Positions 23,807-32,736 of a DNA stretch of 64,000 bases are shown in pieces. Position 1 is the stretch's first letter; every line of letters starts with the position of its first letter. The translations under genes and the position numbers were made by a program. The stretch lies in assembly GCF_027925445.1 (NCBI RefSeq), contig NZ_AP027149.1, positions 62,001 to 126,000 on the forward strand. The letters are read 5' to 3'. The DNA comes from Methylocystis bryophila. Lineage in GTDB: Bacteria > Pseudomonadota > Alphaproteobacteria > Rhizobiales > Beijerinckiaceae. The notes beneath the pieces are model-generated. The model did not search any database. It saw nothing but the letters and a program-made list of their open reading frames with translations, and was not told the DNA's origin.

Positions 23807-24901
23807 CTATTCTTCCGCCTCCCCGGCTCCGTCGTCGTCCTCGAGAATTTTCTCGGCGACGACGCCGGCGTTGGCGCGGATCGCCTGTTCGATTTTGGCG
23901 GCCGCCGCCGGGTTCTGCTTGAGGTAGTTCTTGGCGTTCTCGCGCCCCTGCCCCAGCCGCTGGCTATCGTAGGAAAACCAAGCGCCCGACTTATCCACGA
24001 CGCCCGCCTTCACGCCGAGATCCACGAGCTCCCCGACCTTCGAGATGCCCTCGCCATACATGATGTCGAACTCGACCTGCTTGAACGGCGGCGCCACCTT
24101 GTTCTTGACGACCTTCACGCGCGTCTGATTGCCCACCGCCTCGTCGCGGTCCTTGATCGCCCCGATCCGGCGAATGTCGAGCCGCACCGAGGCGTAGAAC
24201 TTCAGCGCATTGCCGCCCGTCGTCGTCTCCGGCGAGCCATACATCACGCCGATCTTCATGCGGATCTGATTGATGAAAATCACGAGCGTGTTCGAGCGAG
24301 AGATCGAGGCGGTGAGCTTGCGCAGGGCCTGGCTCATCAGCCGCGCTTGCAGGCCCGGCTGCACCTCGCCCATCTCCCCCTCGATTTCCGCGCGCGGCGT
24401 CAGCGCCGCAACCGAGTCCACGACCAGCACGTCGACCGCCCCCGAGCGCACCAGCGTGTCCGTGATCTCCAGCGCCTGCTCGCCCGTGTCGGGCTGCGAG
24501 ATCAGCAGCTCGTCGAGCTGCACCCCGAGCTTCTTGGCGTAGATGGGATCGAGCGCATGCTCGGCGTCGACGAAGGCGCAAACGCCGCCCGCCTTCTGCG
24601 CCTCGGCGATCACATGCAGCGTCAGCGTCGTCTTGCCCGAAGACTCCGGCCCGTAGATCTCGACGATGCGCCCGCGCGGCAGGCCGCCGACGCCGAGCGC
24701 GATGTCGAGCCCCAGCGAGCCTGTGGAGACGGTCTCGATCTCGACCGGCTTCTGGTTCTTGCCGAGGCGCATGATCGAGCCTTTGCCGAAGGCGCGCTCG
24801 ATCTGCGAGAGCGCGGCGTCGAGCGCCTTGGTCTTGTCCACGGAGGTTCCTTCCACAAGGCGGAGATTGGCTGGGCTCACGGCGAAAAATCCTTCTGACA
24901 T
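23807..24901 (-). CDS. recA: Recombinase A
   Basis: 364 residues from the ATG at 24901; NLRLVEGTSVDKTKALDAAL aligns with the usual alphaproteobacterial start. A GTG at 24841 has the better ribosome site (GGAAGGAACC) and may be an alternative. Walker A GPESSGKTT, the MAW motif, Walker B LVVDSVAAL, loop L2 in MKIGVMYGSPETTTGGNALK and an acidic C-terminus (LEDDDGAGEAEE) are all present. It forms the filament for homologous recombination and activates LexA cleavage. A candidate LexA box and promoter lie upstream on the same strand. Confidence 0.97.
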   Translation of the reverse strand: MSEGFFAVSPANLRLVEGTSVDKTKALDAALSQIERAFGKGSIMRLGKNQKPVEIETVSTGSLGLDIALGVGGLPRGRIVEIYGPESSGKTTLTLHVIAEAQKAGGVCAFVDAEHALDPIYAKKLGVQLDELLISQPDTGEQALEITDTLVRSGAVDVLVVDSVAALTPRAEIEGEMGEVQPGLQARLMSQALRKLTASISRSNTLVIFINQIRMKIGVMYGSPETTTGGNALKFYASVRLDIRRIGAIKDRDEAVGNQTRVKVVKNKVAPPFKQVEFDIMYGEGISKVGELVDLGVKAGVVDKSGAWFSYDSQRLGQGRENAKNYLKQNPAAAAKIEQAIRANAGVVAEKILEDDDGAGEAEE

Positions 24902-24961
24902 GGAGAACGCGGGCGGCGCAACGGCGGGCGGAAATCGAAAAAAAGCCCGGACCGTCGAGCG

Positions 24962-25011
24962 CATTGTGCATGCTTTGTTCTTTTTGACAAGCTCAGATTC
25001 TACTTTCGTTC
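24962..25011 (-). promoter_or_regulatory. recA promoter with LexA (SOS) box
   Basis: On the minus strand: GAACGAAAGTAGAAT (24997-25011) is GAAC-N7-GAAT, one base from the alphaproteobacterial LexA box GAAC-N7-GAAC. Downstream are -35 TTGTCA (24985-24990) and -10 ACAATG (24962-24967) with a 17-base spacer. The ATG of recA follows about 60 bases later. Confidence 0.6.
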
Positions 25012-25356
25012 ACGACTTTCTCTCTCGGATCGGGGAGAAAGAAGTTGCGGCCGCATTCGAGCTCCTCCGACCGCCCGATCGCGTGAGCCGCGGGCAAGGC
25101 GGGGTTTCCGGCGCGACGAAAAAACGACGCCGGACCGACAGAGAGCAAAGCGAGGCCATGCGTCGCGTTGACACAGATCGCGGCGCAGGCGAAAGGGAGT
25201 CTGAGGTTCCCGATTCGAACGGCCTCGCCAGCCCTTAGGGGAGGCATCTTTGACCATTAGTTCAAGGCCCCCCGGAAACCTCGCCGCAAAGCGAAGACCC
25301 ATCGAAGCACGCCGCCGCGAGAACGAAGCTTCCCGTCCCGCGAAAAGGAGCGACGC
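25012..25356. other. Intergenic region without recognisable gene
   Basis: No ORF with coding character is seen between the recA promoter and the EpsD-like gene. The stretch carries the upstream region of two divergent genes. Short open frames on both strands lack ribosome sites. Confidence 0.6.
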
Positions 25357-26424
25357 ATGACCTTCCGTTCGAAAAGTCTCCATCTGTTCCATTTGCAACC
25401 GAGCCGCGCCGCGCTGGCCCTCGGCGTGACCGCCGCTCTGTTCCTGACGGGCTGCGGCGATACGAAGGACAAGCCCGGAGAAAAGGCGGCGGCGCCGCAA
25501 ATGCCGGCGGCCCCCACCATTGCGACCGTCGGCAATGACGAAATCAAAGCCTATGAGCTCGCCAATGAGATGCGCCTCGCGGGCGTGCCGCTAGGCAAGG
25601 ATAAAGAGAAGCCCGACGATCAGATCACGAAGCGCTTCGTGCGAGAGCTCGTGCAGCGAAAATATCTCGTGCAAAAGGCGCTGGCGGAAAAGCTCGACCG
25701 GGATCCGGGCTTCCTCGTCGAGGCGCAGCGCCAGCGCGAGCAATTGCTCGCAAGCCTGTATCTGCAGAGAGCGGTCGCCGACACATCTCTCTCGGGCTCG
25801 CGGATCGAGGCCTATCAGGCCGACCACCCGATGATGTTCGCCAAGCGCCAAGTCATTGAGATTGAGCAGATCGTCTTTCCGCTGAACGCCTCCACAAAGC
25901 AGATTCCGGAGGCGGCCAAGGACGCCAAAACGCTCGATCAGGTGCTGCAACTGCTAAAGAGCCACAACGTCCCGTTCAACCGCGGCGAAAGCGAGCTCGG
26001 CAGCGGCGAGATGCCGCCCGAAGCCTTCGACATGATGCAGAAAAAGGCCGCGGACAATGTGTTCTTCACGGCGCGCGGCGGATCGGGCGTGTTCTTCGTG
26101 GTGAAGGAAATCAAGCCGCAGCCTCTCACCGGCGAGCCGGCGGCGCAGCTTGCCAAGCGCATGCTCCTCAATGAGGTCGCTCGCGAGAAGGCCACCGAGA
26201 AGCCGCCGGCCGATCTGAAAGTGCGTTACGAAGGGGATCTCGAGCGGATCATGGCTCTGCCTGACGTCGCGCCGAAAGCGCCGCCGGCCGCGGAAGCGTC
26301 GGCAGCCGCCAGCGAAGCCCCGGCGGCGACAGCGGCGAGCAAGACTGCGCCAGCGGCCGCCTCGCCCACCCCGCCCGCGGCCACAAGCGGCGACGGCAAG
26401 GGGAAGGCGCCCTTGAAAAAGTAA
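25357..26424 (+). CDS. EpsD-like peptidyl-prolyl cis-trans isomerase lipoprotein
   Basis: 355 residues, AAAAGGAG before the ATG at 25357. Residues 1-33 are a lipoprotein signal with lipobox LTGC (Cys33). A SurA-like N-terminal helical domain (about 55-150, ATVGNDEIKAYELANEMRLA) and a parvulin-type region (about 155-275, KRQVIEIEQIVFPL, LGSGEMPPEAFDMM) follow; the tail is Ala/Pro-rich (about 300-350). EpsD proteins occur with exopolysaccharide secretion systems and may chaperone outer-membrane or periplasmic components. No polysaccharide genes adjoin here except a glycosyltransferase 5 kb away. Confidence 0.75.
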   Translation: MTFRSKSLHLFHLQPSRAALALGVTAALFLTGCGDTKDKPGEKAAAPQMPAAPTIATVGNDEIKAYELANEMRLAGVPLGKDKEKPDDQITKRFVRELVQRKYLVQKALAEKLDRDPGFLVEAQRQREQLLASLYLQRAVADTSLSGSRIEAYQADHPMMFAKRQVIEIEQIVFPLNASTKQIPEAAKDAKTLDQVLQLLKSHNVPFNRGESELGSGEMPPEAFDMMQKKAADNVFFTARGGSGVFFVVKEIKPQPLTGEPAAQLAKRMLLNEVAREKATEKPPADLKVRYEGDLERIMALPDVAPKAPPAAEASAAASEAPAATAASKTAPAAASPTPPAATSGDGKGKAPLKK

Positions 26425-26522
26425 GGCGCGGCGCAACGCGTCTCGTTGTGCTCGAAGAGCGGCGCCGAGGCCGTTGACTCGACGCCGCAGGACCTTCGGG
26501 GGAGGAGTCCGAACGATCGGCC

Positions 26523-26924
26523 ATGGCAGAACCCATCGACTCGAGCCCTTCGAATCCCCAGACCGTCGGTCTGCAAGGATTGCGAATTCTGATTGTCGAA
26601 GACAACCCCTACATTGCGATCGCGCTCGAGGAGATGCTCACCGAGCAAGGCCTCGTCATCGCCGGCGTCGCCGGCGCTCTCGATGACGCCCTGCTGCTCG
26701 CCGCCTCGACCGCCCTCGATATCGCGTTGCTCGACGTGAATGTTGGCGACCGGAAGATCGATCCGGTCGCAGAAACGCTCGTCGCGCGCGGAAAGCCGTT
26801 CGTATTCGCTACGGGCTGCGGTCGAGCGGGGCTGCCTGAGGCCTTTCTCGATCGTCCGGTGGTCGAGAAACCGTTCTACATCGAGGAGATCCTGCAGTCC
26901 CTGCAAAATGCGCTCGATTCTTGA
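26523..26924 (+). CDS. Single-domain response regulator
   Basis: 133 residues, CheY-like receiver alone. ILIVEDNPYIAIALEEMLTE holds the acidic pair (Glu-Asp around residue 26), IALLDVNVGD the phosphoacceptor Asp (about 72), FATGCG the Thr/Gly switch and VEKPF the Lys (about 115). There is no output domain. Such alphaproteobacterial receivers act as phosphate sinks or partners of HWE/HisKA2 kinases. No kinase gene is adjacent. Confidence 0.85.
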   Translation: MAEPIDSSPSNPQTVGLQGLRILIVEDNPYIAIALEEMLTEQGLVIAGVAGALDDALLLAASTALDIALLDVNVGDRKIDPVAETLVARGKPFVFATGCGRAGLPEAFLDRPVVEKPFYIEEILQSLQNALDS

Positions 26925-27001
26925 TCGCAGCTTGAAACCAATCGGACGCGCGATAAGAAAGCACTCATTGAAGGCCGGCTCGCAAAACTGGACCTTGGCC
27001 G

Positions 27002-27928
27002 ATGCCCACGCGTTTCCCTCCGCTCTGCCTCGCGCCAGCGCGCGCCGGCCTCTCGCGCCTCTTTCGTGGTCGCCAAAGGCTGTCGCTCCGTCTCGCAGGC
27101 CTCCTGGCGCTGCTCGCTCTGCTGGCGTTTGACGCGCCTCACAGCCGCGCCTGGGCTTTCTTCTTCGACGACTTCGGCGGCTCCGATTCCGGCTATGGGG
27201 ATTACGGCTATCCGCGCGGGGGAGGCGGCGAGCATTGGGCGCATCGGCGACACCCGCGCAGATCGCGCGCCGCACGCCTGGGCGAGGGTCATGGGCGCCA
27301 TTGGCTCGGCGCTTGGACGGTGGCCTCAGACCCTCAGAACCTCTCCTCCGTCTTGCATAAATCCGCCTATTCGGCGGCGCTCCCTCCCGGGGCGGCGTTC
27401 TCCACGCCACTCTTCACAAGAACCATTTGCGTGCGCGCCTGCGACGGCTATTCCTTCGGCAGAGCCGCGGCCTACGCCGGCTACAACGCCGCGTCGCGCG
27501 AGGCCGTCTGCAACGCGGCCTGCCCGGACGCCGAGACGAAGCTTTTCGTCTTGCCTCCCGGCGTCGAGGACGTCGACAAGGCGAAAGAGGCCCACCGCGG
27601 CGAGTCTTACGCGCAGCTGCTTGCAAAGTTCAGAGAACGCGACGCCAAGCCGGCGAGCTGCGGCTGCCACGTCGCCTCGAGCTCGAAGAACGACGCGAAG
27701 GCGCTGCTCTCCGACCCGACCTTGCGCCAAGGCGACATGGTGGTCACCGAAGAGGGCGTGCAGGTCTTCCTGGGGCGCGGCGCGCTCCCACACCGGACAA
27801 GCGAATTCCTCTCGCTCGCCCGCACGAACGCCGTCTCGCCCGCCTATCGCGGCGCGCTGACCGCGATAGATAAGATGGTGAAGCTTCGCCCCGCCCGCGC
27901 GCATAGCGAGCTCGACCGCCGACCCTGA
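27002..27928 (+). CDS. DUF2865 domain secreted protein
   Basis: 308 residues from an ATG at 27002. A long basic N-region precedes a hydrophobic export segment (LAGLLALLALLAFDAP, about 29-44). The DUF2865 core is ICVRACDGYSFG (about 142-153), then CNAACPDAETKLFVLPPG (about 173-190), with paired Cys that could form disulfides. Homologues are conserved periplasmic proteins of Hyphomicrobiales with unknown function. A Gly/Tyr-rich patch (GSDSGYGDYGYPRGGGG) lies between signal and core. It ends 6 bases from the convergent recO. Confidence 0.8.
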   Translation: MPTRFPPLCLAPARAGLSRLFRGRQRLSLRLAGLLALLALLAFDAPHSRAWAFFFDDFGGSDSGYGDYGYPRGGGGEHWAHRRHPRRSRAARLGEGHGRHWLGAWTVASDPQNLSSVLHKSAYSAALPPGAAFSTPLFTRTICVRACDGYSFGRAAAYAGYNAASREAVCNAACPDAETKLFVLPPGVEDVDKAKEAHRGESYAQLLAKFRERDAKPASCGCHVASSSKNDAKALLSDPTLRQGDMVVTEEGVQVFLGRGALPHRTSEFLSLARTNAVSPAYRGALTAIDKMVKLRPARAHSELDRRP

Positions 27929-27934
27929 GGCGGA

Positions 27935-28657
27935 TCAGGCGGTGACGGCTTTGACGTAGAGTTCCCGCGCATGCGGCATCGGCGCGCCGCGCGGATCGAA
28001 GACGTCGCGACGCAGAAAATGGCCCGTGAGGCGGAAGGCCGCGGCAAGCTCCTCGCCGCTCGGCGTCGAAGCGCAGGGCTCGCCGCGCAGAAAGGCCGGA
28101 AAGGCCAAGAGCTTTGCTCGCCAGGGCGAGCCGGCCTCTCGCGAGACGGCGCGGCCGCTCTTCGGCGACACATAGACGAGATCGTCGCGCGCGCCGGTGA
28201 GCGCGCAAGTCTCGAGGTCGAGACCGAAGCCCAAGGCGCTCAGCAAAGCGATCTCGAAATGGGCGAGAAGCGCCGGCGCGCGTTCCTTGACCACGAGCAC
28301 ATCGGCGATCGCGCGCGCCATCTCGCAGATTTCGGGATGCGGATCGCGTTCCGGCAAGAGGCGCAGCAGCGCGCAGAGATGCCCGACGCCATGCAGCGCA
28401 TGGCCGTGATCGATAAGCGCCGCCGCGCGCGTGCGCACCGGCTCGACGACGAAGACGCCGAGTTGGTCGGGGAGGCGGGCGCGCCAGACGGCGTCGACGT
28501 CATTGCCGGGTTGAAGCGCGACGCGGATGGATTTGCTCGCGCCGCCGCGCACCAAGCCGAGATGACGGCCATGCGCGCGCGTCATCAATTCGATGAGCGC
28601 CGACGTCTCGCCATGACGGCGCGCGCCGATGACGAAGCCTTCGTCCCGCCACTGCAT
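27935..28657 (-). CDS. recO: DNA repair protein RecO
   Basis: 240 residues with the N-terminal OB fold (MQWRDEGFVIGARRHGETSA, HGRHLGLVRGGASK) and the helical C-terminal domain (ALLSALGFGLDLETCALTG, PSGEELAAAFRLTGHFL). The zinc-binding Cys set is reduced to one clear Cys (ETCALTG), which is usual for alphaproteobacterial RecO. It loads RecA on gaps via RecR and SSB. The start follows MQWRDEGFVI, typical for the group. It is convergent with the DUF2865 gene. Confidence 0.92.
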   Translation of the reverse strand: MQWRDEGFVIGARRHGETSALIELMTRAHGRHLGLVRGGASKSIRVALQPGNDVDAVWRARLPDQLGVFVVEPVRTRAAALIDHGHALHGVGHLCALLRLLPERDPHPEICEMARAIADVLVVKERAPALLAHFEIALLSALGFGLDLETCALTGARDDLVYVSPKSGRAVSREAGSPWRAKLLAFPAFLRGEPCASTPSGEELAAAFRLTGHFLRRDVFDPRGAPMPHARELYVKAVTA

Positions 28658-28737
28658 GGGGCCGCCTACGCGTCTAGCTCAGGATATTCTGGTCAAGCGG
28701 CATTTATATACAATCCCGCATCTCCTTGCCGCGTCAT

Positions 28738-28800
28738 CTAGCGCGAATTCCGCATAAGCTGACAGAATTTTGCGATTCGCCGGAACGCAGCGTGATCTAG
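28738..28800. repeat. Partial copy of the dispersed repeat
   Basis: CTAGCGCGAATTCCGC, a short central part and GGAACGCAGCGTGATCTAGA match the outer modules of the repeats at 5843-5960 and 9098-9212. The TAG stop of the DUF1737 gene lies in its right end. Confidence 0.55.
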
Positions 28801-29024
28801 AGTTCCGAGAGCTTCAGCTCAGGCGAATATTCGCGGCCCTCCAAATCTTTGGTCACGGCCTGGCCGCAGATCACGCGTCCGTTGGCCGTGTCGAAAGTCA
28901 GCGTCGGCGAGCCGTAGAGAGACCATCCGTCGCTGAGCGCCTGGGTCACGCGATGGCAGAACGATGCGTCGTCGGGGCCGGTTAGATAGCGATAGACTGT
29001 CAGGGTCTTTTGCGCCTTGGACAT
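28797..29024 (-). CDS. DUF1737 family protein
   Basis: 75 residues from the ATG at 29024 with GAGGAGA upstream. The sequence KTLTVYRYLTGPDDASFCHR, VTQALSDGWSLYGSPTLTFD and VICGQAVTKDLEG is the DUF1737 pattern: a small alpha-beta protein that reads YRxLTGxDDxxFCxRVxxAL. The function is unknown. It is divergent from hspQ. Confidence 0.85.
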   Translation of the reverse strand: MSKAQKTLTVYRYLTGPDDASFCHRVTQALSDGWSLYGSPTLTFDTANGRVICGQAVTKDLEGREYSPELKLSEL

Positions 29025-29205
29025 GTTTCTCCTCGCGCGAATCTGCTCCTGGCGGAAGATTATACGGATCGCCCCGAAAGCGTAAGGCGCAGGAGGCCCG
29101 AGCTTGGCCAAAGCTTCCGCTCTTCACGCGTCGACGCCGTTGACGGGCCGGGGCCTTCGCGTTACCAATTTCTTGAAGAAGGGGCCATAATCCACGTCGA
29201 GCGCC

Positions 29206-29538
29206 ATGCCGATACACAGCATCGCCAAATTTGGGATCGGGCAGGTCGTGCGTCACCGCCGCTATCCGTTCCGCGGCGTCATCTACGATGTCGATCCCGT
29301 GTTCTCCAACACGGAGGAATGGTGGCTGTCGATCCCCGAGGAAGTCAGGCCGCGCAAGGATCAGCCCTTCTATCATCTGTTCGCCGAAAACGCCGACACC
29401 GAATATGTGGCTTATGTTTCCGAGCAGAATCTCGTGATCGACACCTCGGGCGACCCCGTGCGCCATCCGCAGGTCGAGGAAACCTTCACCCGCGCCGATG
29501 ACGGCGTCTATCGGGTGCGAACGGGCAGCCGCCATTAG
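29206..29538 (+). CDS. hspQ: Heat shock protein HspQ
   Basis: 110 residues. AKFGIGQVVRHRRYPFRGVI (about 7-26), VIYDVDPVFSNTEEWW and KDQPFYHLFAENADTEYVAY (about 52-71), then YVSEQNLVIDTSGDPVRHPQ, are the HspQ/YccV hallmarks. HspQ is a small hemimethylated-DNA-binding-like protein that acts as a Lon specificity-enhancing factor and affects DnaA stability. It is divergent from the DUF1737 gene. Confidence 0.92.
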   Translation: MPIHSIAKFGIGQVVRHRRYPFRGVIYDVDPVFSNTEEWWLSIPEEVRPRKDQPFYHLFAENADTEYVAYVSEQNLVIDTSGDPVRHPQVEETFTRADDGVYRVRTGSRH

Positions 29539-29576
29539 TGTCTTGGAGCTCGGCTAACATCTGAGGCAGCCGCGTC

Positions 29577-29602
29577 ATCGCGAGCGTGGCGAAGCGATCC
29601 AA
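29577..29602. repeat. Degenerate single arm of the 4066-4192 inverted repeat
   Basis: GTCATCGCGAGCGTGGCGAA followed by GCGATCC resembles the left arm at 4066-4094 with several substitutions. No second arm is found nearby. Confidence 0.55.
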
Positions 29603-29669
29603 AAGGTGAACCAGCGTCACCGCTCGCTCCTGCGGTCGTGGCAGCAACCAATGTCAGGGCGCCGCCGAA

Positions 29670-30386
29670 ATGATCACGCTCTACTGCTTCGGTCGCGGAC
29701 CCGGCCTGCCGGATTTCAGCCCTTTTGTCATCAAGACGATGCTGCTCCTGAAGCTCGCCGGCCTCGACTATGTCGAGGACCGCTCCGGCCTTCAGCGCGC
29801 CCCAAAGGGCAAGCTTCCCTATATCGACGATGACGGCGTGATCGTCGCGGATTCGACATTCATCCGTTGGCACATCGAGAAGACTCGCGGCATTGATCTC
29901 GACCGGGGGCTCACCGCGGAGCAGCGCGCGATCGCCTGGGCCGCCGAAAAGATGTGCGAGGACCATCTCTACTGGATCGGCGTGCGCGGGCGGTGGCTCG
30001 ACGACGCCAATTTCGCGCGCGGTCCCGCGAGGTTTTTCGATCGGGCGCCGGCTTTTGCGCGCCCCCTTCTGCGCCATGTCGTGCGCGGCAGGATTCGCAA
30101 GGCGCTCTACGCCCAGGGAACGGGCCGTTACACGGACGAAGAAGTGACGCAACTCGGGATTCGCGACGGCGAGACGCTCGCGACGCTCCTCGGCGACAAG
30201 CCCTATTTCTTCGGCGAGGAGCCCTGCGGCGCCGACGCGACTTTTTTCGCTTTCATCGCAGCGACCCTCGCGCCGAACTGGGAGTCGCCTCTGCGCGCGG
30301 CGGCGGAGAAAGCGCCCAACCTCGTCGCCTATCGCGATCGGATCCTGAAGACCTATTTCCCCGATATCGCTGAAGCGCGTGCGTAG
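29670..30386 (+). CDS. Glutathione S-transferase-like protein (Tom37/FaxA type)
   Basis: 238 residues. The N-terminal thioredoxin-like fold reads MITLYCFGRGPGLPDFSPF with LLLKLAGLDYVE, then KGKLPYIDDDGVIVADSTFI (about 49-68) with the cis-Pro and Ser-Thr motif. The helical C-terminal domain includes GDKPYFFGEEPCGADATFFA (about 178-197), the N-capping box. This is the failed-axon-connections/metaxin-like GST group, common in alphaproteobacteria and with unknown substrates. Its last 34 bases overlap the convergent hydrolase gene. Confidence 0.85.
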   Translation: MITLYCFGRGPGLPDFSPFVIKTMLLLKLAGLDYVEDRSGLQRAPKGKLPYIDDDGVIVADSTFIRWHIEKTRGIDLDRGLTAEQRAIAWAAEKMCEDHLYWIGVRGRWLDDANFARGPARFFDRAPAFARPLLRHVVRGRIRKALYAQGTGRYTDEEVTQLGIRDGETLATLLGDKPYFFGEEPCGADATFFAFIAATLAPNWESPLRAAAEKAPNLVAYRDRILKTYFPDIAEARA

Positions 30387-31216
30387 GCCGCTCCGCTCGA
30401 GGCCTCGGCTTCGAGACGCTCCAGCGTTTGAGCGAGCTGCTCCAGGTCTTCGGGACGCGAGAGCCGATGATCGCCCTCCGCCACGAGCGTCACGACGACC
30501 GGATCGGCGGCGAGCTTCTCGGCGACACGAAAGGCGTGACGCCAGGGCACGGCCTCATCCCGAACGCCTTGCAGAATGCGCACCGGCGCATATGAGCGCA
30601 TCTGCCCGCCGAGCAGCAGATGCCGGCGGCCCTCCTCGAGCAAGCGCCGCGTCAAGGGCGGGCTTCCGTCGCGCCCCGCAGGCCTTATGATCTCGCCGCT
30701 CCCTTCGTCGAGTTCGCGCCTCTCCGCTTCGGAGAGGGTCGGAAGGATCAGCTCCTCGGTGAAATCGACGGCCGGCGCGATCAGCACAAGGCCGAGGAGA
30801 CGCTTCGCCTCGCCGATCGCCTCGAGCCGCTGCGCCAGCCGCAGCGCGATCCAGCTCCCCATGGAGCTGCCGATCACGAGTTGAGGCCCTTGGGTCGAGG
30901 TCAGAAACAGCGCCAGACTTTGCTCGAGCCAATCGCCAAGCGAGCCGTCCTCGAAACGCCCGCCCGGAAGGTCGAAGGCGGATTCTCCATGACCGGAGTA
31001 GTCGAACCTCAGCAGCGCGCGGCCGCTCGCGGCGGCGCGAGCGTCCAAGAAGCTCGCCTTGCCGCCCTTCATGTCCGAGGCGAAGCCGCCGAGCCAGACA
31101 TAGCCGGGACGCGATTTCCCGCCCTCCGGCGCCGGCCGACGCCGGCGCGCGATGCGCCAAGCGGCGGCGCCGTCGCGCGGGACCGTGACGAAGTCGAGCA
31201 AGGCTTCAGTCGTCAT
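30353..31216 (-). CDS. Alpha/beta hydrolase (ABHD10-like)
   Basis: 287 residues. The nucleophile elbow is VIGSSMGSW (about 114-122), the acid is in LQGVRDEAVPW (about 223-233) and the His in LVAEGDHRLSRPED (about 250-263). The entry VWLGGFASDMKGGKASFLD and FDYSGHGES strands are typical of the ABHD10/BEM46-like group, which act as acyl-protein thioesterases or glucuronidases in animals; bacterial substrates are unknown. It is cytosolic, with no signal peptide. Confidence 0.85.
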   Translation of the reverse strand: MTTEALLDFVTVPRDGAAAWRIARRRRPAPEGGKSRPGYVWLGGFASDMKGGKASFLDARAAASGRALLRFDYSGHGESAFDLPGGRFEDGSLGDWLEQSLALFLTSTQGPQLVIGSSMGSWIALRLAQRLEAIGEAKRLLGLVLIAPAVDFTEELILPTLSEAERRELDEGSGEIIRPAGRDGSPPLTRRLLEEGRRHLLLGGQMRSYAPVRILQGVRDEAVPWRHAFRVAEKLAADPVVVTLVAEGDHRLSRPEDLEQLAQTLERLEAEASSGAAYARASAISGK

Positions 31217-31425
31217 CTCGGCACTCTTCCTTAGGCGCGGGCGCGGCCGCCCCGCGCGGCGAGCAATCGCGCTTGATCGTAGGCGGCGCGCTCATAATTG
31301 GTTAAGCGTTTGGGAAGACAGTAGCGCCGGAGCGCGCCCATCGCGAGATGATCGCGTCTCACGCGGGCCCTGACCGGGCGCGTTCTCTCCCCCGGCGTGG
31401 CGCGCCCCTCGCCTTCCCTCCGCTC

Positions 31426-32640
31426 ATGACGTCGATGTCCTCCGCCTTGTCCTACTTGTCGCCGCCCGAGCGTCGGATCGCCGGCCGAACCATCATGCAG
31501 ATCATACCCGATCTGCAGTCGGGAGGCGCGGAGCGCACGACTGTCGACATCGCGCAGGCCCTGACCCAAGTCGGCGCCCGCTGCCTGGTCGCCTCGCGGG
31601 GCGGGCGCTTGGTGAGCGAGCTTCAAGGCAAGGGCGGCGTCTGGATGCCCTTCCCCGCGGCGACCAAGAATCCGCTCGCGATGGCCTTGAACTCCGTGCG
31701 CCTCGCCAGGCTGCTTCGCGACGAAGGCGTCGACATCGTCCATGCGCGTTCGCGCGCGCCCGCTTGGGTCGCCTATTACGCGGCGAAGCAGGCCGGCGTG
31801 CCTTTCGTCACCACCTATCACAGCGCCTATTCCGGAACCTCGCAGGTGAAGCGTCGCTATAACGCGATCATGGCTGCGGGGGACATGGTGATCGCCAATT
31901 CGGAATTCATCGCGCGCCGCATCGTGGAGCTGCATCCGGAAGCGACGGGTCGCATCGCCGTGATTCCCCGCGGAGTGGATCTGGACGATTTCGCTCCCCA
32001 CGCCGTCGCGCCGCAGAGCGTGCAAAAGCTGCGCGCCGCTTGGAAAGCGGAGCCGCATTGCCGCATTGTCCTGCTCCCAGGACGGTTGACCGAACGCAAG
32101 GGTCAGCTCGTGCTCCTCGAAGCGGCGCAACTGCTCGTCTCGCGGGGGCTCGAGGACGTTCGTTTCGTGCTGGCTGGCGACTGCCGCAGCGAAGCGTTCA
32201 AGCGCGAGATCGAAGCGAAGATCCGCCGCCTCGGACTGAGGGATCGCGTCATTCTTCCGGGATATTGCGCCGACATGCCGGCCGCCTATCTTGCCGCAGC
32301 GGTCGTCGTCGTTCCCTCGACCGCGCCAGAGGCGTTCGGGCGCGTTGCGGTGGAAGCCGAGGCCATGGGCGCGCCCGTCATCGTATCGGATATCGGCGCC
32401 GCGTCGGAGGTCGTTCGCGCGCCCCCACAAACGCCGCCGCTGCACGCGACCGGCTGGCGAACCCCGCCGGGCGACGCGCGGGCCTTGGCGGACGCCATCG
32501 CGCAAGCCTTGTCGCTCACCGCCACCGCACGCCAGTCCCTGGCGCTCAGAGCGCGGGATTTCGCCCAGAGCCGATACTCGCTCGAAGGCATGTGCGCGGC
32601 GACCCTGGCGGTCTATGAGAGACTGCTGATCGATCGTTAG
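31426..32640 (+). CDS. Glycosyltransferase family 4 protein
   Basis: 404 residues from the ATG at 31426 (start at 31348 possible but weakly supported). The N-domain begins GRTIMQIIPDLQSGGAERTT, with HARSRAPAWVAYYAAK and TTYHSAYSGTS. The C-domain has LLPGRLTERKGQLVLLEAA (about 233-251), LAGDCRSE, VILPGYCADMPAAYLAAAVV and the donor-binding PEAFGRVAVEAEAMGAPVI (about 307-325) with the EX7E motif. GT-B retaining enzymes of this kind use nucleotide sugars for lipopolysaccharide or exopolysaccharide. The acceptor cannot be told. It is not flanked by polysaccharide genes. Confidence 0.88.
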   Translation: MTSMSSALSYLSPPERRIAGRTIMQIIPDLQSGGAERTTVDIAQALTQVGARCLVASRGGRLVSELQGKGGVWMPFPAATKNPLAMALNSVRLARLLRDEGVDIVHARSRAPAWVAYYAAKQAGVPFVTTYHSAYSGTSQVKRRYNAIMAAGDMVIANSEFIARRIVELHPEATGRIAVIPRGVDLDDFAPHAVAPQSVQKLRAAWKAEPHCRIVLLPGRLTERKGQLVLLEAAQLLVSRGLEDVRFVLAGDCRSEAFKREIEAKIRRLGLRDRVILPGYCADMPAAYLAAAVVVVPSTAPEAFGRVAVEAEAMGAPVIVSDIGAASEVVRAPPQTPPLHATGWRTPPGDARALADAIAQALSLTATARQSLALRARDFAQSRYSLEGMCAATLAVYERLLIDR

Positions 32641-32697
32641 AGATGCGAAAAACTGGAAGCCGGTTTTTCGCACAAAATCGCGCTCGGAACTTTAGAA
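32640..32697. repeat. Partial copy of the dispersed repeat
   Basis: The block GCCGGTTTTTCGCACAAAAT then CGCGCTC and AACTTTAGAA resembles the left half of the repeat at 9098-9212. The palindromic right half is missing. It starts directly at the stop of the glycosyltransferase gene. Confidence 0.55.
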
Positions 32698-32736
32698 GCG
32701 ACCGCGCATCCGCGGAACGCACGGACGCGGGAGAAC

